Assembly (NCBI GenBank): GCA_007922225.1
Contig: ML679941.1
Coordinates: 61,227,079-61,291,078, forward strand
Direction of reading: 5' to 3'
Origin: Emydura subglobosa
Taxonomy: Eukaryota > Chordata > Testudines > Chelidae
Length of the DNA: 64,000 nt
In this document: positions 56,835-64,000 of the stretch, piece after piece
Layout of the letters: each line of letters begins with the position of its first letter
Numbering within the stretch: the first letter of the stretch is position 1
The notes under the pieces: generated by a model
The model's database searches: none
The model's input: the letters and a program-made list of their open reading frames with translations, nothing else
Told to the model about the DNA's origin: nothing
Position numbers and translations under genes: made by a program

Positions 56835-57471
56835 GATAGCATTACATTCCTTTTACAAAGCAGGCATTCTCAGAAAAGGAATGTGATTGTCTGATAAAGT
56901 TTCTGACCATGATGATGTCCAATATAAATGCCAGACTATTAACCAACTGTTATCAAAATGGAGAAAAATAATTCTGTGTTCTTAATGCTATACTTACTTA
57001 GCATAAAGTGATGTCACAAATGTGCAAACAATCATGCTTTTAACATTTAGAGAATGGAAATGATTCTTTATAAAGAAATCACTAAGCTGAAGGACAGTGA
57101 AGGGGGGCAAACATATGGGAGTTGAGAAGGAAAACAACACATGATTGGAGATACAGCAAGGGACTGAGAGAAGAACAAAAATCACAGGGGAAAATTCTAA
57201 AAAGCATTGAGGATAGGCACCCACTTGAAAACTCACATCCAGGATTAGGGGTTTGGGATGGTTTCCCTATTTTGGATGTCCCTAAAGTCCAGTGAGAGAC
57301 TGGTCTGTACCTTCTCCCACAGGAGCTGTAATAGAGGGGCATGGTATAAGGATGAGGTGTCAACCAAAGTGTTGTGCATATTTATGTGTGAGTCCCACCT
57401 GACCTGGTAATGGCCTTTAGGCGCAGCTGCCTTTCCTTCAATGCAGACAGCTCTTGCTTTTTAGAGAAATA
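56835..57471. other. Intergenic DNA, nothing recognised
   Basis: No supported feature. Confidence 0.35.
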
Positions 57472-57600
57472 AAATCAGACTCATAAACTTTAAGGCCAAA
57501 GGGGACTATCCTGATCATCTCGTCTGACCTGCACACTACATGCCACAGAACTTCACCCACTCACTGCTGTAATAGACCCATAACCTCTGGCATAACCTGA
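57472..57600 (-). mobile_element. CR1 3'-end fragment
   Basis: The plus strand reads ACTCATAAACTTTAAGGCCA, AAGGGGACTATCCTGATCATC and TCGTCTGACCTGCACACTAC, the antisense CR1 3' end as at 12186 but more diverged. Confidence 0.65.
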
Positions 57601-58009
57601 ATTAGTGCAGTCAGAGGGACTGTGTTTTGGATGGCTGCTGGTCAGAGTACAGGATGTACACTGATTCTGCTTTTGAAGTATTTGTGTGTGCTCATTTTGG
57701 GGGTCATTGCCTATATTTCTAGATTTGGGCTAATAAAAAGGGAGAATATTTTGGAAACCACTCAGTTAAAAAAAGTACTTAAAAAGTAAATAAACTGACG
57801 TTGTTATTCCATCTCTGAAGTTCTCATGCTTAATGTCCATGCCAGAGCCCCTAGATGGAATTGAAACCTTCTTATGTACAGTTCACATAAGGACAAGTCC
57901 AGCTCTCCATTCCTTCTCAGAGAAACACTGATTGCAGTAGAACTGATGCAGCTTGCTGCACAGCTTTCCAAAGGCTTCCTGAACACAAGCACAGAGTTGG
58001 GTAGGGTCA
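57601..58009. other. Intergenic DNA, nothing recognised
   Basis: No supported feature. Confidence 0.35.
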
Positions 58010-58168
58010 GGGCTTGTCTACACACAACTTGTGGTTTAGTTAAATTGATATAAGACAGATTTCAATTGCTTTAATAGTGCCCATGGAGGAGTCAGCAGAG
58101 GTTTTTAACTAGATTTATTTAAAAACCCACTATAGTTAGACTGGTGCAAGTGTATGTGTAGATAGGCC
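58010..58168. mobile_element. Short MITE, TCTACAC-type
   Basis: Ends GGGCTTGTCTACACAC and (inverted) GGGCCTATCTACACATAC. The interior TTTAGTTAAATTGATATAAG / ACTAGATTTATTTAAAAACC is AT-rich. A further TGTGGACACCCTTACACT block follows at 58264. Confidence 0.65.
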
Positions 58169-61100
58169 CATCCCAATCCCCAAACCCAACACTGTGCATG
58201 TGTGCAGGGGGAATCTTAGCAAAGCTGCACACACAGACATCTCCCCATCCACCTTCAAGAGAGTGTGGACACCCTTACACTAATTTAACCTGGCTTATAT
58301 TTATTACATTGATTAATATTTTGTATCACGTGTGCACTGACGCAATTGTGACATAATACGTCTTCTGTAATTATTAACAACATTCTACAGATTCCATTTG
58401 TAACTAATACACCCAGTGATCCACCAAAGATAACAGAAGCATAACAACAGAAAAAGATGCACTCCTCTATTCGGATGTCACTAATGATTGTTATATTAAT
58501 ATAAATGTCTTTTTCCTTGAAAAATTAACAAAGAAATACTTTAAAAAACCCAAAATCTCTGGCAGCTTGTGGCATAACTGCCCCCTAGATCTTTACTTTA
58601 TATTGCCTAGATCTGGAGTGCATGACAAGCCGTATTGAAAACAATTAATAAAATTTGAGCTTATAAGTAACTGACTTCATTCAAACAATTGGCCTTCACA
58701 TACCTTTATATTAACTTGAAAGAGGGAATATATTTTGCTTTCCTTAATATTATGTACTATACTGGTGCTTTAAAAATGATTGAAAACCAAATCAAAACTA
58801 ATATGTTGTCTAGCAACACAGAAACAAACATTTCACTGTGTTTCTTCTGTTGTAAATTACTACCTTCAGGTAAGCTAAACAAGACTAAAAGAACAAGCAA
58901 AATGTAAACTGTTAGCTGATCAACCCCTCCCCCCTCCCAACCACCTAATTTATAGCTGGGTTCTGGGTCAGATCCATATAATTTTTTTTCTTTTTCAAAA
59001 GCATCTGTGTGAGACTCATTACATTAGATTTCTTGGTGTATATTTGGTTCAGTAATTCCATCTATTTCATGAAATAATTAACTTACAATGCAGGCTACTA
59101 TTCTTATCTCCTTTAACTAGTTTTTGCTATTGAACAAAGATACTTTTAGCTTTTTCAATTTAATGTAAACCGGAGAAGGCAGAAATGCAAATCTTATGAG
59201 TAGATGCACCCCAGCGAGTTTTGTTTTATTCAGATATGGTATTTTTAGTGGGTTTTGTATTCTATAGATCTCAGTGATATGCTACCTTGCATAATGAATC
59301 AGTAAAAAAATTAGTTTTTTTTTTAAATGCTAGAGTAAATTTCTATCTAACATAAGCAGGTGCAGCTCCAGTGACTTCAAAGGGGATGGATGGAGGGTGA
59401 GATAAAGAAAAGAGATGGTAACTTTTTTTGACACCAATCCAGCTCCATTGAAGTCGATTGAAAAATTCCTATGGACTTCAGTGGGAGTGGGATTGCGCCC
59501 ATAGGCTGCGTAATGTTGACAGTAGCAGTAGTCATTCCTGGTTCTTTTTGTGGTGCCAGCAGGAATGCACACTCACGAAGGTACTAATACAGTAGCACAT
59601 TTTCTCTTTATATACAGTATAGGCACATTCAGCTTGGATTTGATGTTACAAGTCATAGATGCAACTTTTCATTTTAGTTCATCATACATTTCCACACCCT
59701 GCCATCTCCCTTTATACATCTCCATGATGTCCATTATCCCAACCTACTGCCACAGGCTATATGTCTGAAACCAAACTGAGTTTCATTCTTGAGCATAGCT
59801 AAAAATATAAAATCATACAAGACTCTAATATGGGATCAGTTATCACAGATTCTTCCTGTTACTAAACCTCAGTAAGAAACTCCAGCTACTGCAGCAGTTC
59901 CATCAGGTGTAACTATCCAACAAAATAACTCCTGAAAGAGGCACAGTAACAGTACACTGGCCCTGTCTTCCAACCTGAAAAAACAAACAACAACAACAAC
60001 AAAGTGATTCCATTAAGCAACACTACTGGTCTGCTCTCTTATTCCTCTACTAAACAATTTGGGGGAAAAAACCCTGAAGTTTTTTGTAGAGAGCAGAAGA
60101 ATCAAGGAAGTCACAAGTTTTGCACACAGAGCAATTTACCACAACAGGAAAACTTTTCTTTGTAATCTTTGCCAAAAAATTCTCTCATCCACTTTTAGCG
60201 AATACCATAAAGCCTGATAGTGGCTCAGTCTCTGAGCTGGAAAGTAAGAGCAGGAGCATGATTACTGAAGCTGCCAAAGGTAGAGTAGCTTCAGAAAGTG
60301 AGACCCAATAAGAACTCTGTGGATGTCAGTCCAGTCCCCTGTTAATTAAAATATTTTCAGGGCTTGAAGGGCATAAGGCCCAACAGAATTTTTGACTGAA
60401 TCTGGCCCAGTCAATCTGAGTCCAGTAAAAGAGAAGGAAATAGTGAGGGAAGCACAACTTAATTCACAACCTATGTCTGAGGCGTCTATGGCTTTGGAGA
60501 CTGACAAGACACAATCCATACCAAGAAACGGTGCACACGTACACGCACACACGCACGCAGAAAGGAAAGCAAATTCGTAAAAGGTGCAGCAATGGAGACG
60601 AGCTCAGTTGTGCCATGAAGGCACTGGCTTGCACTGAGGAGTGGGCTGGAACTCCCACAGCAGGGACACTGGGAGGCAGTCTCATGGTGTATAAATGCCT
60701 CTTGGGTCTCCCAAGCATGTAGGCAAGCGAGCCTGTTGCTACATGCCTCAACAGGATGCCGAAAGTTCCCTCCCAAGGGAGTGGCCAGTTTCACTGGCTC
60801 CACCTCCTACTTACCACTTTTTTTGCGTGGCCAGGGTGGAAAAGAAAGAGCAAGAGCACCCTGAGGTAGCACTATTTCTGAAGAATATCATATCTAATTG
60901 GAACTGCAGGGGAATTCTCTCCTAGCTGAGTTTGGATTTAGCCAGCACTCAGGGACCAACCCTTCGCTTCCCCCCCCCTACAAAAAAAAGTGTGATGAGG
61001 GTCCTTCATGACCTATATTATTAAGAGAATTTCTACACTAAGCAAGGAGACTGTATCAGGGTTACTAACTGCACAAAATGGTGCGTTGCATCTTTTGCTC

Positions 61101-64000
61101 TTGCAGTGATTTTGCCCATGCATCAATGTTGAAAAGCACCTTACAAGACTGGGACTGCAGAACTATCTGTCCCAATACATTCTGAGACTCCTGAAGTACC
61201 TACTCCATAATGCCGAGCACTGTTGCTGGGAGCAGTAGCTGGGAGGACTGGTTGTGACAGTTGTGAAGTGCTCTGGTTCACCAGGATCTGAGCAAAAGAC
61301 CTCTATCTTAACATTGCAACCAACTGGTGTAACACTTGTAAAGTACCTAGGATAGCTGTTGTGCTTTGACACACGGTGCTATATGTGTCTTGCCAAACTC
61401 GCTGTGTTCCAATCAATGCTTTTTTTTTTTTTAACAATACCTTTTTGCTCAGTATAAACAGAATGCTAAAGCTTTTAAATAAATTAAAATGCTAGGTTTT
61501 CCTCTACATATCAAGAAGTTAGTTGACATGACCAAAGAACTGCCAGCTGGCAAGATCTCATGCCCAGATAGCTGCATGGGAAACGTGTATAAGCATTTGC
61601 TATTTGCTTCCGTGAACTGAAGCTTGGTATATGCAATGTTGCCAGAACAATGAATTCAGCAAAGTCAAATGACAGTGACAATGAACCCCTCAATTCCTCC
61701 TTCCAGTAATTAACATGTAAAGATACTGTTTAAGCTGATGGCCAGTCATCTTTATTTAGGTCCCAAAACTAGACTGCAGGTCATTCTTGCAACTTAACCA
61801 TGTTTCTGTTCTGCACCCCAATTGTATTAATACCTCCGATGTCCTATCTGAATTTAGCAATAGTGGGGACCAACTAGAAATATGCATCTATTTGTTACAT
61901 ACATTTGTGATTCTGAGCCTGGGATGTGCATGATTTTAATTTTATTTCCATTGTAGTCTTAGAAGCTGAGCGATAATTGTTAAAAAGGGAAAGACTAATG
62001 TTATTTTTATCCTGATAATGTTATAGAAGAACGGAGAAAGTAGGGAAGTGTAAAATACTCCATATTACTATTTGCCACATGTCCAAAGTTGAATTTGGTT
62101 TTATCATTGAAAAGGCAAAACAGAATGCCTGAGTTTTGACAAACCCAAAGCTGAGCATCTCAGTCCATCTCTATGTATGCTCAGCGAAGCAAAAATACAG
62201 CCTATGTGCACTTTCAGTGTAAGGGGAACAGAACTGTTTATAGTAAGACCCATGTTAAATGCCTTGAGTTTTTGCTTATCTGGATACAATTAAGGGGAGG
62301 CAAAGAAGCTCTCTCTACCTCCAAAACAAAAGAACCGCAAACCTCTCACTCCCCACATAAGCTATGATAAGCTTAGCATCCTAGCATTTTTCCTTGAATC
62401 TATAGCCAAACTGAACAATTATTTCAGTCATCATCAGCACAATGTGGCCAATGCTTAAATAGGGTCTGAGTTAGCTACTGTAAAATTCAGCAAAGGAAGA
62501 AGAAAAGGAAGTAAGATCTTCAGCGATGTCAGACAAAAAATCGTAAAGTAAAAATAGATCTGGAAAGACAAGCTCTGAGCTTAAAAAGGAGGTGATCTCA
62601 TTAGATGAATGAGTGATTGATCAGGAAGTGGGCCAGAAAGACACAGCTCTGAAGAGGGTTGAGAGTAAAGAAAAAACACAAATGGAAACTTGACAGACTC
62701 AAAAACTGAAAGAAGAAATGTCGACAATACTGGAATGCTGAATGACGCGTATACATTCAAGAAACGCTGGAAAATGAGCCCTGACAATAGTTTGTCTTCC
62801 CAGTAAATAGACTGGCCTAGTGTATATGTTCCAGTGAACATGGAATTCTTCAAAGAGATTTTAAAAAATTGAAATGGAAACTAAGCAGACTAAGGCTCCC
62901 AGATCTAGCAGAAACTGAGGTCAGGCTCAGAGACCGCAGGTGCATTTATCTGCAGGAAAAAACTTGATCTGTAGTCTTTATAGGCTGTTCCTGCATATTA
63001 AATAGAAGAGTGATTATTTTAGAATTGCTTTTGGCCCACAAGTCACATTCTATGCACTTCTGTACTTCAGAATAGTTTCAGAGGAAGATACACTTTGTTT
63101 GTTTAATAACGGTCATTCTGTGATTGGACAGAAGTTAGGAGAGAAGTTGTAAATTGTTTTTAATGCATTGAATTTTCTTTGTGTAAATAGCTGAAGTAAG
63201 TATATGCAGCCAAAACATTGCTTTGCTATTGCATATTTCTTACATGAGACGATAACCCATCATGTCACGTTTATCATCATTGCATTGAACAAGAAAATTT
63301 AAAGTTTTATTTTCTCTCTCTGATCGTGAAATCTTAGAAAACAATACAAGTCCTTACAAGCATGTCTTATTCTCCTCCCTTTTCTCTTTCTAAATGGGTT
63401 CCATAATGGCACCTGCTGGTGATTACTAGATTTCAATATTGCTTCAAACTTCACTGTAGAATCTGCCCCTCGGAGTAAGAACTCATTGTTGTAAACTGAT
63501 TCCGTAGCGCAAAGATCATGGCAAGTGGTGTCCTTTTGTTTTTAATTTTCCCCCTGTGGGCAATTTGTTCCAATTAGTGCCTCAGATAGCAATTATTGCT
63601 GTACAGTACTCTCATTGTTATTCCAGTCTGGACCAGCTGACTCAAAATCACAGAATCCCATGTGTAATGGAACATACACGCTAGCCCAGCGCATTTTCTG
63701 TAAAGAAGACCTATTGTTAGGGCTCATTTTCCTCTGTTTTTTGAATGAAGTCTTTCTTTGCCCTCAGATTCCCCTTATCTGCGGTATAGATTAAGTTATT
63801 TTAAAAGCTAACCTTTCCCTGCTAAAATTGTGTATATACCTAAGGTATAGAGCAAAAGTACTTCAAATAATCTGTTTGGATGATTTATCTTTCCTTGTTC
63901 TGTCTGGGGTATATCCTGATCCCTTATTCACATCGACAAGCACTTTATTTCACAAGTGGGCCCACCCATTGACTTCAGTTGATGACCCAGGGAATACCAT
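58169..64000. other. Intergenic DNA to the window end, few features
   Basis: AT-rich. Palindromic-MITE halves appear at 59350-59507 (GTGCAGCTCCAGTGACTTC … GACTTCAGTGGGAGTGGG) and 63914-64000 (CCTGATCCCTTATTCACATC … CCCATTGACTTCAGTTG), the latter cut by the window. Microsatellites: (CAA)n at about 59985-60001 and (CA/CG)n at 60533-60560. Serine/glutamate-rich open stretches at 60212-60310 and 60392-60580 have no recognised family. No exon of a following gene was identified. Confidence 0.4.

Noticed and set aside
60212..60580. Serine/glutamate-rich plus-strand open stretches
   Set aside because: Coding-like composition, but separated by stops, ending in an ACAC microsatellite and sharing pieces with the palindromic MITE family.
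1..64000. Prokaryotic operon, phage or defence system
   Set aside because: There are no contiguous gene arrays, ribosome-binding sites or terminators. The sequence is intron and intergenic vertebrate DNA with CR1, DIRS and MITE content.

Overview
This is a 64 kb piece of a vertebrate (amniote) chromosome. It has no prokaryotic gene organisation. The repeat set is CR1 LINEs with the typical 3' end, a Penelope-like element, a DIRS-type tyrosine-recombinase retrotransposon, many short PIF/Harbinger-type MITEs, hAT and mariner MITEs, MIR-like SINEs and LTR remnants. That mixture points to a non-avian sauropsid, most likely a turtle (a crocodilian is the main alternative). The species call is inference from repeat content.

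Only one host protein-coding exon can be supported. It is the first coding exon of PPP1R12A (MYPT1, the myosin phosphatase targeting subunit) on the minus strand at 23034-23270. It lies in a CpG island (about 22520-24020) with an upstream in-frame stop, a phase-0 splice donor, and GC-box, CRE-like and TCTCGCGAGA-like promoter motifs. Positions 1 to about 23033 are therefore intron 1 of PPP1R12A, and its exon 2 is not visible here. Positions from about 23500 to 64000 are upstream intergenic DNA, possibly with a divergent non-coding transcript starting at the same CpG island.

Layout. Intron part (1-23 kb): hAT-like short elements (2865, 20883), a Penelope-like 3' fragment (4482-5328) and a second tail (18340-18442), a MIR-like SINE (5431), several TCTACAC-ended MITEs (8731, 9194, 16131, 19804), and an antisense CR1 (12186-13745) split by another repeat. 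Intergenic part (24-64 kb): a sense CR1 with intact 3' end (24440-25616), candidate LTRs (26036, 29526, 33376, 40247, 51280), a mariner MITE with TA duplication (30338-30661), a degenerate Harbinger transposase (34650-35510) whose flank recurs in inverted orientation at 39639-40080, a hAT MITE with perfect 8-bp target duplication (39331-39638), and a 5 kb DIRS element (about 45171-50240) inserted inside a MITE whose two ends and TAA duplication are still readable at 45010 and 50332.

None of the mobile elements looks able to encode a complete protein set. The DIRS Gag and RT/RNase H frames are broken, and its recombinase has lost its centre. The most unusual structural signals are a 36-bp-arm hairpin between DIRS gag and pol, the 440-bp inverted Harbinger pair, the DIRS-in-MITE nest, and the near-palindromic TCTCGTGAGA box in the PPP1R12A promoter. 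I found no undescribed gene system. All repeat family names rest on motif recognition, without a database search.
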